NCBI RefSeq assembly: GCF_000802965.1
Contig: NZ_JSAK01000038.1
Coordinates: 26,715-90,714, forward strand
Length of the DNA: 64,000 bases
Direction: 5' to 3'
From: Pseudomonas fluorescens
Lineage (GTDB): Bacteria > Pseudomonadota > Gammaproteobacteria > Pseudomonadales > Pseudomonadaceae
Shown: piece by piece, positions 33,719 through 43,003 of the stretch
Numbering within the stretch: the stretch's first letter is position 1
Layout: every line of letters begins with the position of its first letter
Notes under the pieces: generated by a model
What the model was told of the DNA's origin: nothing
Database searches by the model: none
What the model saw: only the letters and a program-made list of their open reading frames with translations
Position numbers and translations under genes: made by a program

Positions 33719-34425
33719 TACGCCGACCTGCGCACGGGCGTGCCGCGCCGCTCGAAGAAGGCAAACAGCGCCTCGATCAGGAATGTCAGGCACACATACA
33801 CCCCCGCCACCAGCAGCAACGGCTCATAGACTTGCAGGGTCTGGGCCCGAACGACGTTGGCTGCGCCCAGCAAGTCGATCACGGCGATGGTCGACGCCAG
33901 CGCCGTGGACTTGAGCAGCATTACGGTCTCCCCGGCCAAGGTCGGTAGCAGCAATCGCAACGCCCGGGGCAATCTCACTCGAAACAGTGATTGGCGCGCA
34001 GTCATGCCGAACGCCGAGGCCGCTTCCATTTCACCTTTGGGCACCGCCAGCAGGCCACCGCGAATCACTTCGCCGACATAGGCGCCCACCGACACAACCA
34101 GGGCGAAGACGATGTACCAGTAACCGTCGCGCAGATACGGCCAGAGGAAACTGCCACGGATCAGCGGGAACTGCGCAAACAGGCTGCCGAGGCCGTAGTA
34201 GAAAATGTAGATCTGGATCAGCAGCGGCGTGCCACGGGTCACGCTGGTGTAGAACAGGCTGACCTTGGCGATCACCTTGTTTTTGGAGATACGCGCCAAC
34301 GCCACCAACACCGCCAATGCAAAACCGAAGACGCTGGAAATCAACAGAATGACGACGGTGGTCTGCAACCCTCGGCCCAACAGCGACGCATATTCAACTA
34401 TCCACGTTGGAATCATTTCGCTCAC
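33718..34425 (-). CDS. Polar amino-acid ABC transporter permease (HisM/OccM type)
   Basis: This 235-residue inner-membrane permease has five helices and the family EAA loop (GEMEAASAFGMTARQSLFRV). The start is a GTG at 34425 that overlaps the stop of the partner permease. It should pair with the HisQ-type permease to form the channel for a basic or polar amino acid. It belongs to the operon that starts with the fused aminotransferase-ATPase gene. Confidence 0.9.
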   Translation of the reverse strand: MSEMIPTWIVEYASLLGRGLQTTVVILLISSVFGFALAVLVALARISKNKVIAKVSLFYTSVTRGTPLLIQIYIFYYGLGSLFAQFPLIRGSFLWPYLRDGYWYIVFALVVSVGAYVGEVIRGGLLAVPKGEMEAASAFGMTARQSLFRVRLPRALRLLLPTLAGETVMLLKSTALASTIAVIDLLGAANVVRAQTLQVYEPLLLVAGVYVCLTFLIEALFAFFERRGTPVRRSA

Positions 34426-35135
34426 TCAGCCAAAGGCATCCAGCGACGAATGCGTCGCTCAAGCCTTCCCGACAGATAGTTCGACGCCAACGTCACTGCG
34501 TAATACAGCGCAGCAGCCGTGAGGTAGAACAACAGATAATGACGCGTCGAACCCGCGCCTTGCTTGGCGGTGTACAACAGTTCGTTGGTGCCGACCACGC
34601 TGATCAACGCACTGTCCTTGATCAGGTTGATCCACAGGTTGGCCATCCCCGCGATCGCGTAAGGCGCCATGATCGGCAGCGTAACGCGGCGAAACAGGCC
34701 GAAACCGTGCAGGCCGAAAGCCTTGGCCGCTTCGATCTGGCCGTAGGGAATCGCCTGGATCGCAGCGCGGAAAATCTCCGAGGCGTAGGCGCCCTGCACC
34801 AGACCGAGCACCACGATCGCCGCCAGTGGGCCGCTGACATTGATCGTGTCGTAACCGAGCCAGGCCATGAACGAGTTGAGCAGCATGGAACCGACGTAAT
34901 AAAGCAGCAGGATCAGCAGCAGCTCCGGTACGGCGCGAAACAGTGTGGTGTAACCACGGGCCACGGCCGCAATCGGTTTCGGTGCACTCAGTTTGAGACA
35001 GGCCACCACCAATCCAATGGCCAACCCGACCACAAAGGCCCCGGCCGATATCTGCAGGGTCATCAAGAGCCCTTTCAACAGCGCCCCGCCCCACCCTTGT
35101 TCGCTGAAATTGATCAAATCGAACATTGCTGGCAT
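34422..35135 (-). CDS. Polar amino-acid ABC transporter permease (HisQ/OccQ type)
   Basis: This 237-residue permease is the partner of the HisM-type protein. Its N-terminal motif is GLLMTLQISAGAFVVGLAIG and its EAA loop is YGQIEAAKAFGLHGFGLFRR. Its 3' end overlaps the next permease start by four bases. A REP hairpin lies between it and the upstream binding-protein gene, which may protect the more abundant binding-protein mRNA. Confidence 0.9.
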   Translation of the reverse strand: MPAMFDLINFSEQGWGGALLKGLLMTLQISAGAFVVGLAIGLVVACLKLSAPKPIAAVARGYTTLFRAVPELLLILLLYYVGSMLLNSFMAWLGYDTINVSGPLAAIVVLGLVQGAYASEIFRAAIQAIPYGQIEAAKAFGLHGFGLFRRVTLPIMAPYAIAGMANLWINLIKDSALISVVGTNELLYTAKQGAGSTRHYLLFYLTAAALYYAVTLASNYLSGRLERRIRRWMPLAE

Positions 35136-35168
35136 TAGAATCTCCAGTTGGCAAACGCGATCCCTTTT

Positions 35169-35242
35169 AGGAGCTGGCTTGCTAGCGATCGCGGTGTGTC
35201 AGACGCACCGCGTCGTGGCCATCGCCAGCAAGCCGGCTCCTA
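35169..35242. repeat. REP hairpin
   Basis: GAGCTGGCTTGCTAGCGAT and its inverted partner GCCAGCAAGCCGGCTCC form a long imperfect stem of the Pseudomonas REP type, placed inside an ABC-importer operon. Confidence 0.8.
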
Positions 35243-35287
35243 CATTTTGTGAAAACACCGTCTCACCTTGAAGGAGCTGGCTCCTAC

Positions 35288-36076
35288 TCAGAACGCCGGT
35301 TTCACGCTGGTACCGAAATAGCTCTGGGAGAGGTCGTCATAGTCCTTGCTCGCCAGCAGTTCCTGGATCGCCTTGTCGAGTTTGGCCTTGAGTTCGGTGT
35401 CGCCCTTGCGCAGGCCCGCGCCCACACCCTTGCCGAAGATCGGGTCGTATGGCACGGCGCCGAGGTATTCGAGGTTGCTGTTGGTGGCATCTGGGGTTTT
35501 GACGAAGGCCGCCATGGCCGTGCCATCCGCCATCATCAGGTCGATGCGGCCGGCAATCAGGTCGGCGTTGGCCGAATCCTGGGTGTCGTAATACTTAACG
35601 TCGGCAATTTTCTCGTAGTAGGTCTTCAGGTAGCTGGCGCTCACCGTCGAGTTCTGCACGCCGATGGTTTTGCCCTTGAGATCATCCGGATATTTGGTCA
35701 CGGAAGTGCCTTTGGGGCCGACAATCGCAATCACCGAATCGTAATAAGCCTTGCTGAAGGCGATCTGTTTTTCCCGTTCTTCAGTCACCGACATCGAGGA
35801 AAAAATCACGTCGATCTTCTTCGCCAGCAACGACGGAATGATCCCGTCCCACGCCACTTCCTTGATCTCGCATTCGGCTTTCATTTCGCTGCACAGCTTG
35901 TGGATCAGGTCGACTTCAAAGCCCTTCCACTCACCGTTGGCCTGTTTCTCGGTGTACGGCGGATAGGGTTCGGCGGCGACCGCGAAGCGGATCGGTTGGG
36001 CTTGGGCCGCGCTCATGCCAGCCAGCAATACGCAAGCGGCGCCAGTCAACCAGTGTGCAAAACGTCGATTTCCCAT
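35288..36076 (-). CDS. Periplasmic amino-acid binding protein of the fused-ATPase ABC importer
   Basis: This 262-residue protein starts at an ATG at 36076 with a clear signal peptide (residues 1-26, ending AGMSAAQAQP). The family-3 solute-binding pattern follows: AEPYPPYTEKQANGEWKGFE, VDLIHKLCSEMK, then a hinge and second lobe with GKTIGVQNSTVSASYLKTYY. It resembles lysine/arginine/ornithine and octopine binding proteins. It is 26 bp downstream of the aminotransferase-ATPase fusion gene and ahead of the two permeases. Confidence 0.92.
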   Translation of the reverse strand: MGNRRFAHWLTGAACVLLAGMSAAQAQPIRFAVAAEPYPPYTEKQANGEWKGFEVDLIHKLCSEMKAECEIKEVAWDGIIPSLLAKKIDVIFSSMSVTEEREKQIAFSKAYYDSVIAIVGPKGTSVTKYPDDLKGKTIGVQNSTVSASYLKTYYEKIADVKYYDTQDSANADLIAGRIDLMMADGTAMAAFVKTPDATNSNLEYLGAVPYDPIFGKGVGAGLRKGDTELKAKLDKAIQELLASKDYDDLSQSYFGTSVKPAF

Positions 36077-36102
36077 GTTGTTTTCCCGTCTTTTTATTGG
36101 TG

Positions 36103-38106
36103 TTAGCGAGTTTGATGAGCGTTGACGAATTGCCGGCAACGCTCGCTGCGTGGGTGTACGAACACTTCGTCCGGCGAACCGGTTTCCTCGATCAGGCCTT
36201 GATGCAGGAAGGCGACTTTGGAAGAGACATCACGTGCGAAAGCCATTTCATGGGTCACCAGGATCATGGTCCGGCCTTCTTCGGCGAGAGAGCGGATCAC
36301 CCGCAGCACTTCCCCGACCAGTTCCGGGTCGAGTGCCGAGGTGGGTTCATCGAACAGCATGACTTTGGGCCGCATGGCCAAAGCCCGGGCGATGGCCACC
36401 CGTTGTTGCTGTCCCCCGGAAAGAAACGCCGGGTATTCGTTGCGCTTTGCCGCCAGCCCCACGCGTTCGAGCAACGCTTCGGCCCGTTCAGTGGCCTCCG
36501 CTTTGCTCTCGCGCAGGACCTGGGTCGGCGCTTCGATGAGGTTTTCCAGCACCGTGCGATGGGGCCAGAGATTGAAGTTCTGGAACACCATGCCCAGGCT
36601 CGAACGGATGCGCACCAGCTGCTTGGCATCGGACACCAGCGGCGCGCCGGGTCGGGTGTGGTTCAGGTGGATGCTTTCGCCGTCCACCAGAATCCGCCCC
36701 TGGTCCGGGACTTCGAGCATGTTGATGCAGCGCAGCAAGGTACTTTTGCCCGAGCCGCTGGCGCCGATCAGCGAGATCACCTCGCCTTCGCGGGCCGTCA
36801 GGGACACGCCTTTGAGCACTTCTATATTGCCGAAGCGTTTGTGCAGGCGATCGACTTCGATCATGGTCCGGGCGGCATTCGGCTGAACCGTCGCTTCGCT
36901 GGTGACGCGGCTGATCACAGGCCGTGGCGCTTCGCCTTTCAGCACCAAAACAAAATCGCGAATCCGCTGACACGCTTCGGCCAACCGCTCTTCACTGAGG
37001 GTGAACGACAGCCGCACAAAACCCTGGGCCGGTTCACCGAATGCGGCGGCATCCAGCACCGACACCCGCGCTTCGCGCAACAACCGCCAGGCGAACTCCA
37101 GCGACGTCAGGCCAGTGCCGCGCACGTCCACCAGCACGAACATGCCGGCGTCGGGTTTGAGCACTGAAATCCCCGCACAGTCCGACAGCCCCGCCACCAC
37201 CAGATCACGCCGACGCCGATAAATGTCGCGCATGCCGTGGGTGACTTCGTCGTGGGCTTCCACCGCTTTCAGTGCGGCTTCCATGACAAACCCCGGCAAG
37301 CCGTAAAGCATGCTCAGTACCAGGGTTTCGGCATGCGCTACCAACGTCGGGTCGGCGACGATCCAGCCGGTGCGCCAACCGGTCATGGCATGGGATTTCG
37401 ACAGACTGCCGATCACCACGCAACGCTCGGCCATGCCCGGCAATGCCGCCAGGCTTAGGTGCTCGCGTTCGAACGCCAGGCTTTCATAGACTTCGTCCAC
37501 CACCACCCACAGGTCATGGGCGATGGCGAGGTCGGCGATGGCTTGCAGCTCTTCGCGGTTGAGCACCACGCCGGTTGGATTGTTGGGGTTGGAGAGGAAA
37601 ATCGCTTTGGTGCGCGGGGTAATAGCTTTCGCCAGCACCGCTGCGTCGACGCGAAAATCATCGTCCGCCGAGCACGGCACTCGTACCAGCGTGGCGCCGG
37701 AGGCCTTTAGCGTTGCCTCATAGGTGACGTACATCGGATCAAGCGCAATCACTTCGTCGCCCGCGCTGAGCAGGCACATCGAAGTGACGAACAACGCGTT
37801 CTGCGCGCCGGCAACGGTGATTACATTGGAGGCTTGCAACTCGCGGTCGAACAGATTGCCGTAACGTGCTGCGATGGCTTCGCGCAGTGCCAGGCGACCG
37901 GCGATCTCGGTGTAGTGGGTATCCCCTTCGCGCAGCGCCTCGATGGCGGCGTCGGTGATGAAGTCGGGCGTTGGAAAATCCGGATCGCCAACGCTGAGAA
38001 TGATCACATCCTCGCCACCGCGCCTCGCTTCAAACGCCGCATTGTGAATATCCCAAGCCGCAACGCCTTGACCTGAGATCCGCTCAACAAAGGGTGAAAA
38101 CCGCAT
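36103..38106 (-). CDS. Fusion protein: class I aminotransferase + amino-acid ABC transporter ATPase
   Basis: One uninterrupted 667-residue frame joins two enzymes. Residues 1-390 are a PLP aminotransferase closely similar to AruH (50441-51631). They include SNPNNPTG at 172-179, the aspartate in VVVDEVY and the PLP lysine K237 in SLSKSHAMTGWR. After a linker of about 20 residues, residues 415-667 are a complete ABC ATPase: Walker A GASGSGKS (448-455), signature LSGGQQQR (562-569), Walker B VMLFDEPTSALD and switch H in VTHEM. An internal Met415 has no good ribosome site, so a single polypeptide is likely. It heads the importer operon and has operator B about 80 bp upstream. Confidence 0.88.
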   Translation of the reverse strand: MRFSPFVERISGQGVAAWDIHNAAFEARRGGEDVIILSVGDPDFPTPDFITDAAIEALREGDTHYTEIAGRLALREAIAARYGNLFDRELQASNVITVAGAQNALFVTSMCLLSAGDEVIALDPMYVTYEATLKASGATLVRVPCSADDDFRVDAAVLAKAITPRTKAIFLSNPNNPTGVVLNREELQAIADLAIAHDLWVVVDEVYESLAFEREHLSLAALPGMAERCVVIGSLSKSHAMTGWRTGWIVADPTLVAHAETLVLSMLYGLPGFVMEAALKAVEAHDEVTHGMRDIYRRRRDLVVAGLSDCAGISVLKPDAGMFVLVDVRGTGLTSLEFAWRLLREARVSVLDAAAFGEPAQGFVRLSFTLSEERLAEACQRIRDFVLVLKGEAPRPVISRVTSEATVQPNAARTMIEVDRLHKRFGNIEVLKGVSLTAREGEVISLIGASGSGKSTLLRCINMLEVPDQGRILVDGESIHLNHTRPGAPLVSDAKQLVRIRSSLGMVFQNFNLWPHRTVLENLIEAPTQVLRESKAEATERAEALLERVGLAAKRNEYPAFLSGGQQQRVAIARALAMRPKVMLFDEPTSALDPELVGEVLRVIRSLAEEGRTMILVTHEMAFARDVSSKVAFLHQGLIEETGSPDEVFVHPRSERCRQFVNAHQTR

Positions 38107-38185
38107 GCCAGTGCCTCGTTCGAAATGAAGAAACGCAAGCCCGCAACCAGCCGGGAGAGAAGGTGGAACGAAACATAATCCAAGC

Positions 38186-38199
38186 TGAACACTCGTTCA
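38186..38199. promoter_or_regulatory. TetR-type operator B
   Basis: TGAACACTCGTTCA has five-base inverted arms around ACTC. It lies between the divergent fusion gene (start 38106) and the efflux operon (start 38347). Arms and spacing match operators A, C and D, and the centre ACTC is the same as in operator C read on the other strand. Confidence 0.6.
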
Positions 38200-38346
38200 A
38201 CAGAAAACTGATGAAGGTGCGTGTTCAGCGTAAACAGGTCGTTTTTACGACAGTCGCGGCGTTTTTGCGTTTTGCTACGCCAGACCATGCAGAAGGCATA
38301 CGGACGGCTATGCTGCTGTGATGTCCTTTTGGTTGGAACGCGCCCA

Positions 38347-39900
38347 ATGCAATCAGGTACATCCACACGGATGCGGTGCAACCGGATACTGCTGCTCGGC
38401 GCAGTGGTCCTCGGCGGTTGTGTACGGCTCGGGCCGGACTTTCAGCCGCCCGCTGAGCCTTGGATCGACCACTGGAACACCCCCGCCCTCGAACACGCCA
38501 GTCAACGCGCGCAGTACCCGGATATTCGTCAGTGGTGGCATATCTTCAATGACCCGGTGCTCGACCGGTTAATCGCCGAGTCGGATGCGCACAACTCCAG
38601 CCTGAAGATCGCCGGCCTGCGCGTCATGGAAGCCCGCGCGCAATTGGGCATCGCCGAGAGCGGGCGCTACCCGCAGCTGCAACAGATCGCCGCTGACAGT
38701 GTGTACATCGACCGCCATCAATCCGGCGGGGACAACCCGGTGGACAGCCATTTGTGGCAACACAGCGCCGGGTTCGATATCGGCTGGGAACTGGACTTCT
38801 GGGGCCGTTTCAGCCGTGCCATCGAGGCTGCCGATGCGAGTTATTTCGCCTCTGAAGCCAACTATGACGACGTGCTGGTCCTGCTGCGGGCGCAGGTCGC
38901 CGACAGCTATTTTTTCCTGCGCACCACCGAGGCGCGCCTGCGCGTCGCCAATGAAAACGCCAAGCAGCAATATCGCAACTACGAGATCACCGAGAAGCTG
39001 TTCAACAGTGGCCAGACCGCCGAACTCGACCTGCAACAAGCCAAGACTCAATACCTGGGCACGTTGAGCACCATCCCCGGCCTGGAAGACCAGCTGTCTC
39101 GCACCCGCAATGCGATAGCCGTGTTGATCGGCCAGCCACCCGGTGCGCTGCCACTGGTGGTCGACAACACCGCATTGATCCCGCTGGTGGATCGCGCCGT
39201 GCTTCAGGATGTTCCGGCCAATCTTTTGCTGCGCCGGCCGGATGTTCGTGCTGCGGAGTTGAATGTCGCGGCGCAGGGGGCGTTGGTCGGCGTGGCCGAA
39301 ACCGATTTTTACCCGGCGTTGACGTTGCTGGGCAGCATTGTCTGGTCCACCGATTCCTTGAGCGGAACCTCCCGCAGCCTCGACCTGATCGGTGGTCCGA
39401 GCCTGCGCTGGAACGTGTTCGACTATGGCCGCATCAGCAACAACGTGCGCGTGCAGGACGCGCGCTTGCAGCAATTGATCGAAGCCTATCGCGACAAAGT
39501 GCGCCAGGCCGCACGCGAGGCAGATGACGCCGCCAACGGCCTGACCCGCTCCTTGCAACGGGAACGCATCCTGCGCGAGGCCGAAAACGCCGCGAAACGC
39601 TCGCTGGCGCTGGCCAACACGCTCTACCGCGAAGGTTATTCAGACTTCCAGCGGGTGCTGGATGCCCAGCGAGCGCTGCTCGAACTTCAGGACAGTTACC
39701 TGCTCAGCCGTGGCGACGCGGTGAGCAATGTGATTGCTCTTTACAAGGCGTTGGGTGGCGGTTGGTACAGCGCCCAGCCCAAGGTTGATTCCGCCACGCG
39801 CCAGCAGATGGAACAACGGACTGACTGGGGCGACCTGCTCAACGACCCGACCGCTGAGCAGCCCGCCTCCCCATTGCCCAATCAGGTGAAAAAACCATGA
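38347..39900 (+). CDS. Outer-membrane efflux lipoprotein, NodT/OprM family
   Basis: The 517-residue outer-membrane channel subunit starts at the ATG at 38347, followed by a lipoprotein signal ending LLGAVVLGGC (lipid on C25). Two OEP repeats are visible, with LRVMEARAQLGIAESGRYPQ early and RRPDVRAAELNVAAQGALVG at the start of the second. It should form the exit duct for the next two gene products. Its stop overlaps the HlyD-type gene by four bases (ATGA), so translation is coupled. Confidence 0.92.
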   Translation: MQSGTSTRMRCNRILLLGAVVLGGCVRLGPDFQPPAEPWIDHWNTPALEHASQRAQYPDIRQWWHIFNDPVLDRLIAESDAHNSSLKIAGLRVMEARAQLGIAESGRYPQLQQIAADSVYIDRHQSGGDNPVDSHLWQHSAGFDIGWELDFWGRFSRAIEAADASYFASEANYDDVLVLLRAQVADSYFFLRTTEARLRVANENAKQQYRNYEITEKLFNSGQTAELDLQQAKTQYLGTLSTIPGLEDQLSRTRNAIAVLIGQPPGALPLVVDNTALIPLVDRAVLQDVPANLLLRRPDVRAAELNVAAQGALVGVAETDFYPALTLLGSIVWSTDSLSGTSRSLDLIGGPSLRWNVFDYGRISNNVRVQDARLQQLIEAYRDKVRQAAREADDAANGLTRSLQRERILREAENAAKRSLALANTLYREGYSDFQRVLDAQRALLELQDSYLLSRGDAVSNVIALYKALGGGWYSAQPKVDSATRQQMEQRTDWGDLLNDPTAEQPASPLPNQVKKP

Positions 39901-41018
39901 CTGAAGCCGCGCCCTCCCCTCAGCCAGCGCAGCCTGCCGCCGATCCAGCGAAAAAAGGCATCACGTGGGTTTTAGTGTTGATTGTGTTCAGCCTGGCCTG
40001 GTACTTGTTGGCTGACCGTTTTACCCCGTACACCCAACAGGCACGCGTGGGTGCGTTTGTGATTCCGGTGGCCGCGGAAGTGGCGGGCCGGGTGATCCGC
40101 GTCAACGTGCGCAACAACCAGGATGTGAAGGCCGGCGAGGTGATTTTCGAAGTCGACCCGCAGCCCTACCAGATCGCGGTTGACCGGGCGCGAGCCGACC
40201 TGGAATCCACCCGCCGGCAGATCGGCGCCAGCACCGCGGGTATCGCCTCGGCGCAAGCCAGTTTACGCGCGGCGCAAGCCAACGAACTCAAGGCGCGGCA
40301 GGACAATCAGCGGCTTGAAGGTTTGTACCGCGAAGACCCTGGAACCGTTTCCGTACGCCTGCTCGAGGTCTCCCGCGCCAGCCGCGATGCGGCCATCAGC
40401 CAGGTCGCCGCAGCCCGTGCCGAAGTTCAGCGTGCGAAGGAGCAGGAAGGTGGCAAAGAGGAAGACAACGCCCTGCTGCGCAGCGCTGCCACAGCGTTGT
40501 CGAAAGCCGAGCTGGATCTTTCCAACACGCAGGTCCGCGCACGCTCTGCCGGTCTGATCACCGACTTGCGTACGGATGTTGGCCAATTCGCCGCGGCCGG
40601 CAACCCGGTCATGACCCTGATTGCGATCCACGATGTGTGGATCAGCGCCGACATGACCGAGAACAACCTCGCCTTGGTCAAACCCGAAACCCCGGTGTCC
40701 ATTGCCCTCGATGCGCTGCCCGGCGAAGTGTTCCAAGGACGCGTGCGCAGTGTCGGCTACGGTGTCAGCGTCGGCCAACCCGCCGCTCCCGGCAGCCTGC
40801 CTACAGTGCAGAACAGCCGGGACTGGCTGCGTCCGGCGCAACGCTTTCCGGTAATCATCGAGTTCTCGCCGGAGTCCGTGTCCATCCTCAAGGATAACCG
40901 CGCCATCCGTTCCGGTGGCCAGGCCGAAGTCATGGCCTTCCCTTCCGAAGGCAACGTGCTGAACCCGCTGGGCCGGCTATTTTTGTGGCTGATGAGCTGG
41001 CTGTCGTATGCCTACTAA
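39897..41018 (+). CDS. HlyD/EmrA-family periplasmic adaptor
   Basis: This 373-residue adaptor has one N-terminal membrane helix (GITWVLVLIVFSLAWYLLAD). It also has the split biotinyl-lipoyl domain (VAAEVAGRVIRVNVRNNQDV; RSAGLITDLRTDVGQFAAAG) around a helical hairpin, followed by a beta-barrel. It links the inner-membrane DUF2955 protein to the NodT-type channel. It overlaps both neighbours. Confidence 0.92.
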   Translation: MTEAAPSPQPAQPAADPAKKGITWVLVLIVFSLAWYLLADRFTPYTQQARVGAFVIPVAAEVAGRVIRVNVRNNQDVKAGEVIFEVDPQPYQIAVDRARADLESTRRQIGASTAGIASAQASLRAAQANELKARQDNQRLEGLYREDPGTVSVRLLEVSRASRDAAISQVAAARAEVQRAKEQEGGKEEDNALLRSAATALSKAELDLSNTQVRARSAGLITDLRTDVGQFAAAGNPVMTLIAIHDVWISADMTENNLALVKPETPVSIALDALPGEVFQGRVRSVGYGVSVGQPAAPGSLPTVQNSRDWLRPAQRFPVIIEFSPESVSILKDNRAIRSGGQAEVMAFPSEGNVLNPLGRLFLWLMSWLSYAY

Positions 41019-42039
41019 GCGCTCGCCGAGGGTACAGCGCGCACTGCGTCTGGCCAGCGGCACAGCGCTGTGCCTGGCCGCCAGTTTCGGGATGGGGATG
41101 CCGATCCCGTTTCTGGCACCGGTGCTGGGTGCGTTGTTGCTGATCAGCGTAAATCGTCCGTTGCCATTCAAGGCCACCCTGGTGCTGGCCCTGACCGCGA
41201 TGCTCACCACTGGCATCGGCCTGCTGCTGATCCCGTTTCTGCGTTACTACGCTTTCAGCGGCGTGCTCTTGATCGGCCTCTGCCTGCTGATGGTTTTTCG
41301 ATACGGCCAGCGTGGCGGCAACAACCTGGTCGTCACCTTTCTGGTGATCGGGTTGACCATGATCCCTGCCGCCGGGGTCGCCGATTTCGGTCTGGCGGCG
41401 ACGGTAATCAAGGCGTTGACCAGCGGGTTGCTGCTGGCAATCCTGATCGGCCGATTGAGTCACTGGCTGTTCCCGGAGCCGGACAATGCGCCGACGCCTC
41501 CGCCCGCCCCGGCATTATCGGTGGAAAACGTCGACCGGGTGGCGCTACGGGCAACCCTGATCGTGATGCCGACGTTTCTGTTGGCACTGATCGATCCGGC
41601 CAGCTATATGCCCATCGTGCTAAAAGCCGTGAGCCTCGGCCAACAGAGCTCCACCACTAACGCACGTGATGCCGCCCGCGAGTTGATTGGCTCGACCTTG
41701 CTCGGCGGCCTGTTGGCGATCCTGTTCTGGACCGCACTGACATTGTTTGTGCACCTGTGGATGTTCTTCCTGTGGATGTTGCTGTTTACCCTGATCATTG
41801 CACGCAAGCTCTATGGCCTGAGCCCAGGCCGGTTCAGCCCTGGTTTTTGGCTCAACACCCTGGTCACGCTGATTATCCTGTTGGGCCAATCGGTCCAGGA
41901 CAGTCTGGCGGGCAAAGACGTCTACACCGCGTTTGCGGTGCGCATGGGGCTGTTCATTGCAGTGACGTTGTATGCCTGCCTGATGGTTTATCTCCTTGAG
42001 CAGCGGCAATCGGCACGATCCACTGTGATCACCGAATAA
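41008..42039 (+). CDS. DUF2955 inner-membrane exporter component (FUSC/AaeB-like)
   Basis: This 343-residue protein has two blocks of about five helices separated by a hydrophilic proline-rich linker (PEPDNAPTPPPAPALSVENV). It matches the DUF2955 layout, which is related to aromatic-acid exporters of the AaeB/FUSC group. With the NodT and HlyD proteins it completes a tripartite pump. The start overlaps the adaptor gene by 11 bp. A long REP hairpin follows the stop. Confidence 0.85.
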   Translation: MPTKRSPRVQRALRLASGTALCLAASFGMGMPIPFLAPVLGALLLISVNRPLPFKATLVLALTAMLTTGIGLLLIPFLRYYAFSGVLLIGLCLLMVFRYGQRGGNNLVVTFLVIGLTMIPAAGVADFGLAATVIKALTSGLLLAILIGRLSHWLFPEPDNAPTPPPAPALSVENVDRVALRATLIVMPTFLLALIDPASYMPIVLKAVSLGQQSSTTNARDAARELIGSTLLGGLLAILFWTALTLFVHLWMFFLWMLLFTLIIARKLYGLSPGRFSPGFWLNTLVTLIILLGQSVQDSLAGKDVYTAFAVRMGLFIAVTLYACLMVYLLEQRQSARSTVITE

Positions 42040-42042
42040 CCC

Positions 42043-42136
42043 GTGGCGAGGGAGCTTGCTCCCGCTGGGTCGCGAAGCGCCCCCCTTCTTTAAAGGGACT
42101 GCTGCGCAGTCCAGCGGGAGCAAGCTCCCTCGCCAC
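42043..42136. repeat. REP hairpin after efflux operon
   Basis: Perfect 26-base inverted arms (GTGGCGAGGGAGCTTGCTCC... and its complement ending CCCTCGCCAC) lie at 42043-42068 and 42111-42136. They sit between the convergent efflux operon and the glycine-zipper gene, and could end both transcripts. Confidence 0.85.
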
Positions 42137-42155
42137 AAAGGGTTGCGTGATGGGT

Positions 42156-42608
42156 TTATGGATTGACCTGATAACCCTTGCCCTGCAAGCAACTGATGTA
42201 CGCCGTCGAAGTGGTCGAGGCGCTGGTTTTCTCCTGTTCGCGTCTATCCTGGCGTTGGCGCGAACCGCCCACTACCACGCCCACCGCAGCGGTTTCTTTG
42301 GCGCGGTCCTGGCGGTAGTCCTGTTTGTTATCTTCGTCGGCGCGATCGTAAAACTCGTCGTGCTGGCGCCCGCGCACCTGGGCCCCGGCCGCACCGGCAG
42401 CAGCGCCCACGGCGGCACCCTTCACCCGTCCGCCCGACGGTGTCGAGCTGGTCGATGCACTGCTGGCGGCGATGCTGTTGCATTCGTTGATGTCGAGTTG
42501 AGTCTGTTGCGAAGTCTGGCCTTTCATCGGCACCACGGTTTGCGCCCATCCCTGGACACTGACAACCGACAATGCGACGCACAGCCCGATGGGCGACAAC
42601 CTTTTCAT
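42156..42608 (-). CDS. Exported glycine-zipper protein of unknown function
   Basis: The 150-residue protein has a signal peptide (MKRLSPIGLCVALSVVSVQG, cleavage after GWAQ). It also has a short glycine/alanine zipper (GAAVGAAAGAAGAQVRG) of the YmgG type, and a hydrophilic QDRR-rich part with a second glycine-rich turn. Two cysteines (INECNS, ISCLQG) may pair. It probably sits in the periplasm or outer membrane. The start ATG at 42608 follows an AGGAGG-like site. Confidence 0.8.
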   Translation of the reverse strand: MKRLSPIGLCVALSVVSVQGWAQTVVPMKGQTSQQTQLDINECNSIAASSASTSSTPSGGRVKGAAVGAAAGAAGAQVRGRQHDEFYDRADEDNKQDYRQDRAKETAAVGVVVGGSRQRQDRREQEKTSASTTSTAYISCLQGKGYQVNP

Positions 42609-42762
42609 GATGACCTCCTGATGGGCGTGGTTCACCCTGAAAGAGTGTAGATCAGCCCTACTCGTCCACTTCCATCACCAGACAGTTTTCTACCCTCAGC
42701 GATTTCCGTGTTTGCGCATTCAGAACAATGTCGCGGGGATTCGAATGTGTTGGAGTCCAAAC

Positions 42763-42850
42763 TGTAGGAGCGAGCCTGCTCGCGATGACGTCGGATCAGG
42801 CAACATTGATGTTGAATGTGCAGGCCGAATCGCTAGCAAGCCCGCTCCCA
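42763..42850. repeat. BIME-type REP pair
   Basis: TGTAGGAGCGAGCCTGCTCGCGATG at one end and CGCTAGCAAGCCCGCTCCC at the other (each shown in part) flank the spacer ATCAGGCAACATTGATGTTG. The spacer recurs in the next element. Confidence 0.8.
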
Positions 42851-42896
42851 AATGATTTTTGTGCCGGTTCGCGATTGGGGGTATGCCCCAATCCCC

Positions 42897-42987
42897 TGTA
42901 GGAGCGTGGCTTGCCCGCGAAGGCGGTTGGTCAGGCAACATCAATGTTGAATGTGCTGGCCTCATCGCGAGCAAGCTTGCTCCTACA
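42897..42987. repeat. BIME-type REP pair
   Basis: TGTAGGAGCGTGGCTTGCCC and GCGAGCAAGCTTGCTCCTAC form the outer stem. The spacer TCAGGCAACATCAATGTTGA is nearly the same as in the previous element, so both come from one family unit. Confidence 0.8.
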
Positions 42988-43003
42988 AGTTTTGTGGTGG
43001 TAA

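Noticed and set aside
34407..35138. Long plus-strand frames opposite the permease genes and elsewhere in the GC-rich half
   Set aside because: They are antisense to clear permease, binding-protein, dehydrogenase and ligase genes and arise from high third-position GC.
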